Part shown: piece after piece, positions 16,327 through 24,728 of the stretch
How positions within the stretch are numbered: the stretch's first letter is position 1
How the letters are laid out: each line of letters begins with the position of its first letter
NCBI GenBank assembly: GCA_020425605.1
Contig: JAGQRH010000013.1
Location: forward strand, 1 to 64,000
Direction: 5' to 3'
Origin: Planctomycetota bacterium
Lineage (GTDB): Bacteria; Planctomycetota; UBA8742; UBA2392
DNA: 64,000 bases
Made by a program: the position numbers and the translations under genes
Notes under the pieces: model-generated
What the model was told of the DNA's origin: nothing
Databases searched by the model: none
What the model saw: the letters and a program-made list of their open reading frames with translations, nothing else

Positions 16327-18471
16327 ATGCCCATCAATCTCCGATACGGACAGCAGGCAGTTGCCCGTGGCTACATAGCCAAGGCTCGTCTGGACCAGGT
16401 TCTTGCCAAGCAGAAGCAGTTAGCGGCGCAGGGCAAGAAAGTCAGCGTCCGCATGATCCTTGAGAAGGCCAAGCTGCTCGATAGTGACCAGCTGTCCACG
16501 ATCGATCGCGACCTGAACATCAAGGTCGTCAAGAAACACACATCCCGCGTTCAGAAGCCCGGGGTGAAGCGTCCAAGCGGCCCGACCGGCGCCCAGAATT
16601 TTGCGGGCGAATCCGTGCCACAGTTCAGCGGCATGAGTGGCGCCGACCCGGACGCAACCGTCTTCAGCCCGCCGCCCGCAGACATGCAGGAGAAGATCCG
16701 GGCCGAGCGCGAGCGTGCCAAGACCGATGCTCGGGCCAAGCAGGAACAGGAAGCGTCCGCCTTTTTCGGCGATGATGCAAGCCCGTTCGGTGCTGACCCG
16801 TTCAGCGGCAGCGACATGGCACCGGAACCGTTCGGCAATGACATGCAGCCGGAACCCTTCGGTGGCGAAATGCAACCAGAGCCGTTCGGCAATGAAATGC
16901 AGCCCGAGCCCTTTGGCGGCGAGATGCAGCCGGAGCCGTTTGGCAACGAAATGCAGCCCGAGCCGATGGGCATGCACGCGGACCCCTTCGGGGGTGGCGA
17001 CCTTGCGCCCGACGACGGCGGCTTCGGTAACGACGCCAGCCCCTTCGACGACCCATATGGAGACGCGGGTTTCGGCGGCGAGCCGCAAGAGCTTTCACGT
17101 CAGGATTCCAGCCCCAAGCTGTCGAGCTTGGCGGCCGAGTACGACAATTTCGCATCGCCCGACGACGAGGCGCTGCCGACGATCAACGCGTTCGATGATG
17201 CCGCCCCCGCGCATGGGGGCTTCCAGTCCGGTCCTCCGCCGATGCAGCATGCGGGCCCGTCTCTGGCCCCCGCCGACGACGACTTCGGCAGCTTCGGCAA
17301 CGACATCCGCTCACCCGAAGAGTTGGAATCTGCCCCGGCCGGCAAGAACCGACCGACGGGTGGTGACAACATGGATGCCACGATGTTCAGCCCGCCCCCG
17401 CCGGGCATCGGTAGCAGCCCGCGCCAGAAGACCGGCGCGATGGATCGCACTGTGTTCAGCCCGCGCCCGCCCGAGTTCGGGGGCGCGCAGCCGATGGAAG
17501 CTCAACCCGCCGGCGACGATTGGGGCGAAGAGCCGGCCATGGACGCCGAGCCGTTCGACGGCGGTCCCAGCTTTGACGATGACAGCGGCTTTGGCGGCGG
17601 CCCCAGCTTTGACGATGACAGCGGCTTTGGCGGTGGTCCCAGCTTTGACGATGAGCCGGCCGGCGCCAATATGGATGCAACCCTCTTCAGTCCTCCTCCC
17701 GCCCAGATGCCGGCAGCGCGCCGCGACACAGGGCGCCAGCAGCCGGCGGCAAAGGGACGCCAGGGTGCGGACGACTTTGGCGACGTAGATATCCCGACCG
17801 GCAAGGTGATCGACGATGTGCCGACTTCGCCGGCCAGTATGGACGACGAGGTGCATCCGCTGCGCCGCGGCGTAGGTACGTCCTCCGCATCTGTGAAGCA
17901 GGGGACGCGGCCGCAGCCATCGTACGACGATGACGTGGCCGATGAGTTGCCGGATGATGGTGGCATCGATGTGCCGGGCGATATCCCGGATGAATTGCCG
18001 GAAGAAGAAGAAGCCGCACCGCGTATGGGTAAGGGCAAGGGCAAGCTGCCGAGCAAGGCACCGCTCAAGGCCAAGTCCAGCAAGCGCGAACTGCCGCAGA
18101 AGGAAGTGCCCGCTACCGACGGCGAAGACAAGCCGAAGAAGAGCGCGGGCAAGCGCGTCTTGCTGATCTTCACGATCCTGCTGCTGCTGGTGGTGGCGAT
18201 CTTGACCCTGCCGATCGTCCTGTACGACGTGCCTGAGGCGAAGTTTGTCCGCGACATCCGCGACAACCCGCAGGCCAAGCCGATCTATGACTACGTGGAC
18301 TACGAGATCTTCAACCGGGTCCGTGAATGGACCGACCAGCCGACGAAGAAGAAGCCGGATGGCCCCAAGCCGTTCAGTATTCCGACGGCGCCGCCCGACA
18401 ACTCTTCCGATACCCCGCCCGCGCCGAACAGCGATGACGGCGCGTCCCCGGAGGACGGCGGGGGCGGATAG
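16327..18471 (+). CDS. Disordered, repeat-rich single-pass membrane protein with four D-x-T-x-F-S-P motifs
   Basis: 714 residues. Residues 1-60 form a compact helical domain ('YGQQAVARGYIAKARLDQVL' onward) resembling short N-terminal domains of signalling or secretion proteins. Then comes about 550 residues of acidic, Gly/Pro-rich disorder. Seven copies of a 9-residue repeat (MQPEPFG[G/N]E) lie at about 163-215, and three of a 12-residue repeat (GPSFDDDSGFGG) at about 412-443. Four copies of D-[AR]-T-[VML]-F-S-P-x-P-P are centred on Thr111, Thr352, Thr375 and Thr452. One membrane helix (about 619-640) precedes a short C-terminal domain and a Pro/Asp tail. It could be a scaffold whose Thr motifs are read by FHA or kinase domains; that is inference. 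A strong terminator follows. Confidence 0.72.
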   Translation: MPINLRYGQQAVARGYIAKARLDQVLAKQKQLAAQGKKVSVRMILEKAKLLDSDQLSTIDRDLNIKVVKKHTSRVQKPGVKRPSGPTGAQNFAGESVPQFSGMSGADPDATVFSPPPADMQEKIRAERERAKTDARAKQEQEASAFFGDDASPFGADPFSGSDMAPEPFGNDMQPEPFGGEMQPEPFGNEMQPEPFGGEMQPEPFGNEMQPEPMGMHADPFGGGDLAPDDGGFGNDASPFDDPYGDAGFGGEPQELSRQDSSPKLSSLAAEYDNFASPDDEALPTINAFDDAAPAHGGFQSGPPPMQHAGPSLAPADDDFGSFGNDIRSPEELESAPAGKNRPTGGDNMDATMFSPPPPGIGSSPRQKTGAMDRTVFSPRPPEFGGAQPMEAQPAGDDWGEEPAMDAEPFDGGPSFDDDSGFGGGPSFDDDSGFGGGPSFDDEPAGANMDATLFSPPPAQMPAARRDTGRQQPAAKGRQGADDFGDVDIPTGKVIDDVPTSPASMDDEVHPLRRGVGTSSASVKQGTRPQPSYDDDVADELPDDGGIDVPGDIPDELPEEEEAAPRMGKGKGKLPSKAPLKAKSSKRELPQKEVPATDGEDKPKKSAGKRVLLIFTILLLLVVAILTLPIVLYDVPEAKFVRDIRDNPQAKPIYDYVDYEIFNRVREWTDQPTKKKPDGPKPFSIPTAPPDNSSDTPPAPNSDDGASPEDGGGG
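16834..16965 (+). repeat. Tandem 27-bp coding repeats (MQPEPFG[G/N]E)
   Basis: About five near-identical 27-bp units inside the disordered protein, alternating Gly-Gly and Gly-Asn variants. They are similar at DNA level, which indicates recent repeat expansion. Confidence 0.8.
17561..17655 (+). repeat. Tandem 36-bp coding repeats (GPSFDDDSGFGG)
   Basis: Three nearly identical 36-bp units in the same gene, differing at only a few bases. Confidence 0.8.
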
Positions 18472-18491
18472 GCAACCGCTTCAAATCCTTC

Positions 18492-18517
18492 AAAGCCCGC
18501 ACCTCGGTGCGGGCTTT
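18492..18517 (+). terminator. Rho-independent terminator after the repeat-rich protein gene
   Basis: A perfect inverted repeat, AAAGCCCGCACC / GGTGCGGGCTTT, with the T-rich 3' arm acting as tail. It lies between the two genes and so argues against upstream starts for the next gene. Confidence 0.8.
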
Positions 18518-18578
18518 GGCATGCCATCGCGCACGAACCTCTTGCACACCGCAACACAAACGCAAACATGCGTGGCAC

Positions 18579-19976
18579 ATGGATGAGCTCAGGGCAAACT
18601 TCGAGGCTGCGGGCCAGGGCCACGCCTTCCGCTGGTGGAATGAGTTGGGCGAGCGCGGCAAGCGCCGCCTGATTCGCCAGCTTGCGGCCGTTGACCTCAG
18701 CCGCATCACTGAAATGCAGGCCGCCATGGCCGCACTCAAGTCGCCGCATCTGCGCAATCTCTCGCCCGCACCGGCCTTCGAGCTGGCGGATGAGTCTTTT
18801 CCATACCTGCTGAACGACGCTGCCCGCGCCATGGCTCCTCAGGGTGAGAAAGAGCTGCGCGACGGTCGGGTTGGCGTGTTGCTGGTGGCCGGCGGTCAGG
18901 GCACGCGCCTGGGATTTGATGGTCCCAAGGGCTGCTACGAGATCCTGCCGCTGACCGGCATGACGCTGTTCGAGGTCTTCGCGCGCAAGCTGATCCGCGT
19001 CGGGCGCGAGTACGGCAAGACTCCGCCGCTCTACGTCATGGTCGGCAACCACAACGAAGCTGCGACGCGCAATTTCTGGGAAGACCGCGATTACTTCGGA
19101 TTGAACGGCGACGACGTGAAATTCTTCGCCCAGGGCGAAATGCCCGCGCTCGATGACGACGGCAAGCTGGTGATGGCCGCCAAGGACGCGATCTTCACCG
19201 GCCCCGACGGGCATGGCGGCGTGCTGCAGGCTTTGCACACCAAGGGCATGCTCGACGACATGCGGCAGCGCGGGGTTCGCACGATCAGCTACCTGCAGGT
19301 CGACAATCTCCAGACCCCGGTGGCGGACGCGGCATTCATCGGGTTGCACATGAGCGAGGGCGCCGAGGTATCGCTCAAGGTGATTCGAAAGAATGAGCCC
19401 GGTGAGCGTGTGGGCATCTACTGCCTCGATGACGGTGTGCCCGGCATCGTCGAGTACAGCGAGTTCAGCGAGGCGCAGGCGAACGAGCGAGATGACAGGG
19501 GCCGCCTCAAATACTGGCAGGGCAGCATCGCCGTGCACCTGTTCGGCGTCGATTTCCTGATGCGCCTGGTGCAGAAGGGCACCGACCTGCCGCTGCACGC
19601 CGCGCACAAGAAGGTGCCGTACATCGACGCGGAAGGCGTCGAGCATCAGCCGGAGGAGCCGAACGCGTTCAAGTTCGAGCGCTTCGTGTTCGACACAATT
19701 CCGATGGCAAGCAACGTGATGTGCCTCGAGGTCCCGCGCGTGGAGCAGTTCCTGCCACTGAAGAACGCCGACGGCCCGCACGGACCCGACGGCGTAAGGC
19801 AAAGCTATCAGGATTTCTTCGGCACCGCGGTCGAGGCCGTGCTCGGTAAAAAGCCGCCGCAGATAGAAGTCGACCCGGCAATAGCCGAAAACGCCCGCGA
19901 ACTGATCGAGTACCTGAAAGCCAACGACGACGCCAAGTCGTGGGACCTCAACAAGCCCCTGCAAATCAAGGCGTAG
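18579..19976 (+). CDS. UDP-sugar pyrophosphorylase (UDP-N-acetylhexosamine type)
   Basis: 465 residues from the ATG at 18579; the frame opens at 18507 but that part overlaps a terminator and is not protein-like. The UTP-binding signature VAGGQGTRLGFDGPKGCYE lies at about residue 101, followed by YVMVGNHNEAATRNFW, SYLQVDNLQTPVADAAFIG and GVPGIVEYSEFSE, as in eukaryote-type UDP-N-acetylglucosamine/galactosamine pyrophosphorylases (UDPGP family). It makes UDP-sugars from UTP and a sugar-1-phosphate in the cytosol for envelope glycans; the exact sugar is not decidable. This family is less common in bacteria than GlmU. The stop lies 3 bp from a convergent stop codon. Confidence 0.88.
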   Translation: MDELRANFEAAGQGHAFRWWNELGERGKRRLIRQLAAVDLSRITEMQAAMAALKSPHLRNLSPAPAFELADESFPYLLNDAARAMAPQGEKELRDGRVGVLLVAGGQGTRLGFDGPKGCYEILPLTGMTLFEVFARKLIRVGREYGKTPPLYVMVGNHNEAATRNFWEDRDYFGLNGDDVKFFAQGEMPALDDDGKLVMAAKDAIFTGPDGHGGVLQALHTKGMLDDMRQRGVRTISYLQVDNLQTPVADAAFIGLHMSEGAEVSLKVIRKNEPGERVGIYCLDDGVPGIVEYSEFSEAQANERDDRGRLKYWQGSIAVHLFGVDFLMRLVQKGTDLPLHAAHKKVPYIDAEGVEHQPEEPNAFKFERFVFDTIPMASNVMCLEVPRVEQFLPLKNADGPHGPDGVRQSYQDFFGTAVEAVLGKKPPQIEVDPAIAENARELIEYLKANDDAKSWDLNKPLQIKA

Positions 19977-19979
19977 AGC

Positions 19980-20678
19980 CTACCGCACCTTGGGCTTCTT
20001 GCGTTTCTTCTTGGTTTTGGTGGCGGCTGCTGTGCCGCCCTTTTTCGGCCGGAAGCCCTTGCGTGGGATGATGTCGTTCTTGTCTACGACCTGGCCCTTT
20101 TCGTTCAGCACCGGCTCGCCGCCAGCCTTCTTGATCACCTGGGCCTGCTGCATGCGCGTCATGATGTCCTGCATGCTCTCGCCCTCGGCGATCATGTAGT
20201 GCAGATCGCGCAGGTGGGTCTTAAGACCGATCCAGAAGTACACCAGCATCACCAGCGTGATCACCGGCCCGGCGCTGCGCACCAGCAAGGCGCGGCCGGC
20301 TTCGATCTCGTCCGGGTCAAAGTTCGTGCCGTAGGCAAGCTGCGCCGCGAACAGCACGATCACGCCGCTGATTACGTTGACCGTCAGACCGTCCCGCAGG
20401 AAGCCCATCACCAGCATCGCCACCATCATGATCGGGATGCTGATCAGCAGCGTCAGCCACTGCCCGATGTTCACGATCACGCCGGACAGCTCCAGGATCG
20501 CCGGCAAGCCCACCAGCCCCATCAGCAGCACGCTGAATATGATCGCCATGCGCCGCGCCTTGGGCGGGAACGGCTTCTCGCTCTTCAGCTTCGCCGCCTC
20601 GTCCTTGCGCGAGTACGTCGCCGAGGCCTGCATCATCTGTTGGGCGGCCTTACGGGCGGCGCCAGAGTTCGGGTCCAC
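19980..20678 (-). CDS. Four-helix membrane protein with a basic C-terminal tail
   Basis: 232 residues, not recognised. A 45-residue polar N-terminus precedes four hydrophobic segments (about residues 43-68, 72-95, 101-118 and 135-151). A helical cytosolic part with 'MQDIMTRMQQAQVIKKAGGEPVLNEKG' follows, and the protein ends in a Lys/Arg-rich tail (KTKKKRKKPK) that could bind RNA, ribosome or lipid headgroups. Its start lies 29 bp inside the end of the Nif3-like gene, so the two form one operon. Confidence 0.7.
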   Translation of the reverse strand: MDPNSGAARKAAQQMMQASATYSRKDEAAKLKSEKPFPPKARRMAIIFSVLLMGLVGLPAILELSGVIVNIGQWLTLLISIPIMMVAMLVMGFLRDGLTVNVISGVIVLFAAQLAYGTNFDPDEIEAGRALLVRSAGPVITLVMLVYFWIGLKTHLRDLHYMIAEGESMQDIMTRMQQAQVIKKAGGEPVLNEKGQVVDKNDIIPRKGFRPKKGGTAAATKTKKKRKKPKVR

Positions 20679-21747
20679 GTGTTGCTACCTTTGTCTTCAG
20701 GTCCGGATACTGCTGATTCATGAGCGCGGCCAGCTTCGGCCAGTGCTTCTGCTCTAACGTGTAATGGTCTGTCTCAACCAGCGCCATCCCCTTGTGCGCC
20801 GCCGCGAGACCGTGGTGATGCTTCTGCTCGGCCGTGAGGTACACGTCCGCTCCCTGGCTGATGGCCGCTCCGGTGAAGTCGCTGCCCGCCCCACTGCAAA
20901 GCGCCACGCGCTTGATGGCCTTCTGCGGGTCACCCAGCACGCGCGTCACGAGAATTCCCAGGTCGTGCACCTTGCGGACGAACTCTTCCAGCGTGGTATC
21001 GGCGCACTTGCCGATGCGAGCCAGGCCCGTGCCCGCTTCCTTGTTCGCGAGCGGGATCAGGTCGTGCGCGACTTCCTCGTACGGATGCGCAGCGATCATG
21101 GCACTGACTACGCGGCCGGCGATTTCGCGCCGCAACTGTACTTCGATTTTGACCTCGGCCGCTTTCTCCAGCTTGCCGGGTGTGCCGCTGAACGGGTCGG
21201 TTTTGCCTTCAATCGGCAGAAAGCTGCCCTCGCCGGGCGTGCTGAAGCTGCACTGTTCATAGTCGCCGATCACACCGGCGCCCTGGGCGCACATGGCTTC
21301 GCGGACTTTCTCGGCGTGCTCGGCGGGAACGAATACGGCCAGCTTGTAGAAACGCTCACGCCCGGAATCGACCAGTGGCTTCACTTCGGAAAGTCCAAGC
21401 ACTTCGCAAAGCGTGTCGTTCAACCCGCCCATTGCGCTGTCGAGATTGGTGTGAAGCGAGATCACACTGATGCCGTGCCGGAAAGCCTTCGCAACCAGCC
21501 CGCCTTGCAACTCGGCCGCATTCAGGCGTTTGATGCTTCGGAAGATGACCGGGTGGTGAGTGACCAGGACGTTGCAGCCTTCTTCGATACACTCGTCCAG
21601 GACGTCATGGGTGACGTCCAGGCAGAATGCCACGCCGGTGAGGTCGGCTTTGCTGTCGCCGACAATCAAGCCCACGTTGTCCCACTCCTCGGCCAAGGCA
21701 AAGGGGTACAGGCGATCGAAGAAGTCCACCAGCGTCGAAACCTTCAT
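20650..21747 (-). CDS. Nif3-like dinuclear metal-centre protein
   Basis: 365 residues from the ATG at 21745-21747. Family motifs are visible: 'EEWDNVGLIVGD' near the N-terminus, the metal-ligand motif 'VTHHPVIFR', 'HTNLDSA' and a late 'GAGSDFTGAAISQGADVYLTAE' with a following 'HH'. The insert between the halves (about residues 130-240) matches the NIF3 subgroup with a PII-like domain. The family (YbgI/YqfO, GTP cyclohydrolase I type 2 in old annotations) has no firmly established function. TATGCT (21755-21760) ends 7 nt before the ATG and no Shine-Dalgarno is visible, so the message may be leaderless. It is divergent from modA. Confidence 0.88.
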   Translation of the reverse strand: MKVSTLVDFFDRLYPFALAEEWDNVGLIVGDSKADLTGVAFCLDVTHDVLDECIEEGCNVLVTHHPVIFRSIKRLNAAELQGGLVAKAFRHGISVISLHTNLDSAMGGLNDTLCEVLGLSEVKPLVDSGRERFYKLAVFVPAEHAEKVREAMCAQGAGVIGDYEQCSFSTPGEGSFLPIEGKTDPFSGTPGKLEKAAEVKIEVQLRREIAGRVVSAMIAAHPYEEVAHDLIPLANKEAGTGLARIGKCADTTLEEFVRKVHDLGILVTRVLGDPQKAIKRVALCSGAGSDFTGAAISQGADVYLTAEQKHHHGLAAAHKGMALVETDHYTLEQKHWPKLAALMNQQYPDLKTKVATRGPELWRRP

Positions 21748-21754
21748 GGGCGGG

Positions 21755-21760
21755 AGCATA
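21755..21760 (-). promoter_or_regulatory. Predicted -10 element of the Nif3-like gene (TATGCT)
   Basis: TATGCT on the minus strand, 7 nt before the ATG. Part of the leaderless pattern seen in this window. Confidence 0.4.
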
Positions 21761-21809
21761 TCAAAGCCTCGAAGCGGGCGAAGGGGTGGCGGATCCACCG
21801 GAAAGGCGG

Positions 21810-21815
21810 CATGAT
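21810..21815 (+). promoter_or_regulatory. Predicted leaderless -10 element of modA (CATGAT)
   Basis: CATGAT, then TCATAC, then the ATG at 21822: 6 nt, without a Shine-Dalgarno sequence. Confidence 0.4.
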
Positions 21816-21821
21816 TCATAC

Positions 21822-22568
21822 ATGCAAAAACTGGTTCTGATCGCGCTGTTGGGCCTGTTGGCCGCTTGCTCGAACACGAACAGCGAAGAGCGCATTCGCA
21901 TTTCCGCCGCCGCCAGCATGACCGACGGCATTGGCGCATTGGCAATGCAGTACAGCCAGATCACCGGCCACCCGGTCGAGACGAATTTCGGCGCAAGCAG
22001 CACGCTTGCCAAACAGATTCACGATGGCGCTCCCGCGGATGTTTACGTGTCTGCCAGCCGCGAGTGGATCGACTACCTCAGGAAACGGGAACATCTGCAG
22101 GGTGAGCCGGTGGTGATCGCACGCAACCGGATTGTCTGTGTCACGCAGAAGGACTCGAGCCTTGAGCGCAAGGACATCGCCGATCTGGCTGCAAGGCCGT
22201 GCCTGATCGCGGTCGCCGACGAGGGTGTGCCTGCCGGCGAGTACACGCGCCAGGCGCTGACCAAGGCCGGTGTTCTCAAGAAACTGACATCTTCGCTTGT
22301 TGGGCAGAAGGACGCGCGCGCGGTAGTCTCAGCGGTGCAGTCGGGCAATACGCCAGTCGGATTCGTTTACTCAAGCGACGCCTATAACTTCGAGGACTCT
22401 CTCCGCGTGCTTTTCGTTGTGCCGGCGGACATGCATGACTCGATTGAGTACTACGCCGCGCTGCTGAAGAACGCTGAGCACCCGGAGGCCGCACGTGGCC
22501 TATTCCTCTATCTGCAATCGGAAAAGGCTCAGGACGAATTATCGAAGCTGGGTTTCATCGGGCCCTGA
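21822..22568 (+). CDS. modA: Molybdate ABC transporter substrate-binding lipoprotein
   Basis: 248 residues from the ATG at 21822. The N-terminus MQKLVLIALLGLLAACSN is a lipoprotein signal with lipobox LLAAC, so the mature protein is lipid-anchored outside the membrane. 'ISAAASMTDGIGALAMQY', 'NFGASSTLAKQI', 'ADVYVSASREWIDYL', 'GEYTRQAL' and 'GNTPVGFVYSSDA' match ModA and its oxyanion-binding Ser/Ala positions; tungstate binding is equally possible. First gene of modABC; its stop codon overlaps modB by 1 nt. Confidence 0.92.
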   Translation: MQKLVLIALLGLLAACSNTNSEERIRISAAASMTDGIGALAMQYSQITGHPVETNFGASSTLAKQIHDGAPADVYVSASREWIDYLRKREHLQGEPVVIARNRIVCVTQKDSSLERKDIADLAARPCLIAVADEGVPAGEYTRQALTKAGVLKKLTSSLVGQKDARAVVSAVQSGNTPVGFVYSSDAYNFEDSLRVLFVVPADMHDSIEYYAALLKNAEHPEAARGLFLYLQSEKAQDELSKLGFIGP

Positions 22569-23260
22569 TGCTGAATGACGCTGAAATCGAAGTCGTACGC
22601 CTGAGCGCGATCGTCGCGGCCTGGAGCGTCGCGATTTCGATCGTGCCCGGGGTGCTACTCGGCTGGCTGCTGGCGCGCTGGAATTCTCCGCTTCGGGGCG
22701 TCTTGCAGGGCGGCGTGATGTTGCCGCTGGTGCTTCCGCCCGTTGTCACCGGGTTCATCCTGCTGGCGCTGCTTGGCCGAAGCGCACCGCTGGGGGAGGC
22801 ATGGGAAGCCATCACCGGCGGTCATATCGCCTATACGACTGGCGCGTGTGTGATTGCGGCTGCGGTCGTCGGCTTTCCGCTGATGGTTGAGAGCATCCGG
22901 CTGTCAATCGTCACTGTGGACCCGCGGCTGGAAATGATCTCGCGCAGCCTTGGACGCAACCGCTGGTCGACATTTCTGCGCGTGACGCTGCCGCTGGCGC
23001 TGCCCGGCGTACTCGGCGGGGCGGTGCTCTGCTTCGCGCGGGCGCTGGGTGAATTCGGCGCGACGATTGTGCTGGCGGGCAACATCGAGGGCGAGACGCG
23101 CACGATTCCGGTTGCCGTCTACACCTTGATGAACTCTCGCGACGGCGATGGGGGTGTGTTCCGGCTGGTGCTGGTCAGTGTTGCGATGTCGCTGGCCGCG
23201 TTGCTGGTCGCGGGGTGGCTGGGGCGCAGAAGGCGCAGGAGGTCCCGCCTTGGCGATTGA
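22568..23260 (+). CDS. modB: Molybdate ABC transporter permease
   Basis: 230 residues with about five or six membrane helices. The coupling loop has the EAA-like pattern 'EMISRSLGRNRWSTFLRVTLP', and 'ARALGEFGATIVLAGN' is the classic ModB motif. It forms the membrane channel of the molybdate importer with ModC. The ATG overlaps the modA TGA (TGATG), and the C-terminal codons hold the ribosome site for modC, so the three genes are translationally linked. Confidence 0.93.
   Translation: MLNDAEIEVVRLSAIVAAWSVAISIVPGVLLGWLLARWNSPLRGVLQGGVMLPLVLPPVVTGFILLALLGRSAPLGEAWEAITGGHIAYTTGACVIAAAVVGFPLMVESIRLSIVTVDPRLEMISRSLGRNRWSTFLRVTLPLALPGVLGGAVLCFARALGEFGATIVLAGNIEGETRTIPVAVYTLMNSRDGDGGVFRLVLVSVAMSLAALLVAGWLGRRRRRRSRLGD
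23237..23242 (+). promoter_or_regulatory. Ribosome binding site deciding the modC start
   Basis: AGGAGG within the 3' end of modB, 7 nt before the TTG at 23250. It is the reason for choosing this non-ATG start. Confidence 0.8.
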
Positions 23261-24323
23261 AGCCCGCATCCGGCACAACTTCCGCAACTTCGAGCTCGAT
23301 ATTGACTTCGAGTCGAGCAAGCCCGTGGTGGGTATCTTCGGCGCCAGCGGAAGCGGCAAGTCCACGCTCCTGCATTGCGTGGCGGGGTTCATTCGACCGT
23401 TGAGCGCGAAGATTTCAGTCAACACGCGCGTGGTCTGCAACCTGCCCGGCGGAACCTGGTCCGCGCCTGAACGGCGGCAGCTCGCGATTGTAACGCAGGA
23501 TTCGCTGTTGTTTCCGCACCTCAGCACTCGCGGCAACCTGACGTATGCGCCCGGCGGCAAGGATGCGCTCGAAAGTGAGCGCGGCTGGAAGATCGTCGAG
23601 GTGCTGCGGATCAAGCAACTCCTGGAGCGGCGGGCCAATACGCTCAGCGGCGGCGAAAAGCAACGTGTCGCGCTCGGGCGGGCGTTGCTCAGCAAGCCCG
23701 AAATGCTGCTGCTAGATGAGCCGACCAGCGCCCTCGATGCCGAGCTTGCGCGAGAAGTGATGGCGCTTCTGCTCGAAGTGAAGAAGGAGCTTAAGGTGCC
23801 GATGCTGTTCGTGACTCACAAGGCCGGCGAGCTGATGGCCCTGGCGGATGACTGCATTGTGCTTGAGAAAGGCAAGATCGTCGCCCACGGAGCACCTGTG
23901 AACGTGCTTTCAAGGCCGCGCGACATCGGCGTTGCCAGCCTGATCGGGGTCGACAATCTGTTGCGTCTGCGCGTCGTGCGCCACGACGAACATGGTGGTG
24001 TGACGATCCTCGATCTGGGCGGCACCGAGCTTGCAGCCCCACTTAGCACGGCCGAAGTTGGCAAGTCGGTCGGTGTCGGTATCTATGCCGACGAAGTCAT
24101 GCTGTGCCTGGAAAAGCCGGCCGGGCTCAGTGCGCGCAACGCGCTGCCGTGCCGTGTGGTGCGTATCGACGCGATGGAGCATGAAGTGCTGATTCGCGTC
24201 AGCGTCGGTGCTACCGAGTTGCTTGCCAGAATTACTCCGGCCGCGGCCGAAGAGCTGAACCTGCAGCCCGAAAGCAGTGCCGTGGCTGTCATCAAGACTT
24301 CGGCCTGCCACCTGCTTGGTTGA
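23250..24323 (+). CDS. modC: Molybdate ABC transporter ATPase with TOBE domain
   Basis: 357 residues from a TTG start at 23250, chosen because a perfect AGGAGG (23237-23242) lies 7 nt upstream inside modB; the longer frame has no such site. Walker A GASGSGKST at about residues 31-39, signature LSGGEKQRVALGRALL, Walker B MLLLDEPTSALD and a switch-region His in 'FVTHKAGEL' are intact. The C-terminal about 120 residues form a TOBE/Mop-type oxyanion-sensing domain, which in relatives gives trans-inhibition by molybdate. It closes the modABC operon. Confidence 0.93.
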   Translation: MAIEARIRHNFRNFELDIDFESSKPVVGIFGASGSGKSTLLHCVAGFIRPLSAKISVNTRVVCNLPGGTWSAPERRQLAIVTQDSLLFPHLSTRGNLTYAPGGKDALESERGWKIVEVLRIKQLLERRANTLSGGEKQRVALGRALLSKPEMLLLDEPTSALDAELAREVMALLLEVKKELKVPMLFVTHKAGELMALADDCIVLEKGKIVAHGAPVNVLSRPRDIGVASLIGVDNLLRLRVVRHDEHGGVTILDLGGTELAAPLSTAEVGKSVGVGIYADEVMLCLEKPAGLSARNALPCRVVRIDAMEHEVLIRVSVGATELLARITPAAAEELNLQPESSAVAVIKTSACHLLG

Positions 24324-24355
24324 TTTCGGAACATTCACGTAACTCCAAAATCCAT

Positions 24356-24384
24356 TTGCCAAACTGCGCGCCATAGTGCATAAT
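24356..24384 (+). promoter_or_regulatory. Sigma-70-like promoter of the 24413 gene
   Basis: TTGCCA (24356-24361), a 17-nt spacer, then CATAAT (24379-24384). The expected start is near 24391, giving a short leader holding the AT-rich ATATATAT and AGGAGG. It is among the best housekeeping-type promoters in the window. Confidence 0.65.
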
Positions 24385-24412
24385 GCCATTATATATATGC
24401 AGGAGGCTCGCC

Positions 24413-24664
24413 ATGATTGCCGTGAGATATCCGAGGTTGAGGTCGCTGCAGCAGCAGAACCCACACCCATTGCCAGCGCCGGAGCAGCCCATCTGGAAGC
24501 CTGCACCCGAGCGCAACGCCAGGCGCGACACAGCAATAGGGGCCGCATTGCTGGCTGTATGTTGGGTTGTGGGTACGGCCGTTGCGCTAATGGCTGCTGC
24601 AGCAATGGTGCGAGTTGCGATGACCTTTCTGCTATTCACATGCACTGGCGGCATGGATCACTGA
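24413..24664 (+). CDS. Small single-pass membrane protein, unknown
   Basis: 83 residues from the ATG at 24413, preceded by a perfect AGGAGG at 24401-24406 (6-nt spacing) and a good promoter. The N-terminal 40 residues are basic and Pro/Gln-rich (PRLRSLQQQNPHPLPAPEQP). A hydrophobic region from about residue 42 to 78 could form one long or two short membrane helices, with a Cys at the exit. Not recognised. Independent promoter, consensus ribosome site and a hairpin downstream all support a real gene despite its size and lack of homologs I know. Confidence 0.62.
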   Translation: MIAVRYPRLRSLQQQNPHPLPAPEQPIWKPAPERNARRDTAIGAALLAVCWVVGTAVALMAAAAMVRVAMTFLLFTCTGGMDH

Positions 24665-24681
24665 TGCAGCACAGAATGCAA

Positions 24682-24705
24682 AGAGCCCAGCGTTCGCCGG
24701 GCCCT
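24682..24705 (-). terminator. Terminator hairpin between the small gene and pepA
   Basis: On the minus strand AGGGCCCGGCG pairs with CGCTGGGCTCT (two G-U pairs) directly after pepA, ending in CTCTTTGC. It is weaker on the plus strand. Confidence 0.6.
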
Positions 24706-24728
24706 TGCATTCGACATACGACAGATTT

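Noticed and set aside
18300..19964. A 554-residue minus-strand open frame antisense to the UDP-sugar pyrophosphorylase gene
   Set aside because: It is the mirror of a clear enzyme gene; its translation is Leu/Val/His-rich without motifs, as expected for GC-rich antisense frames.
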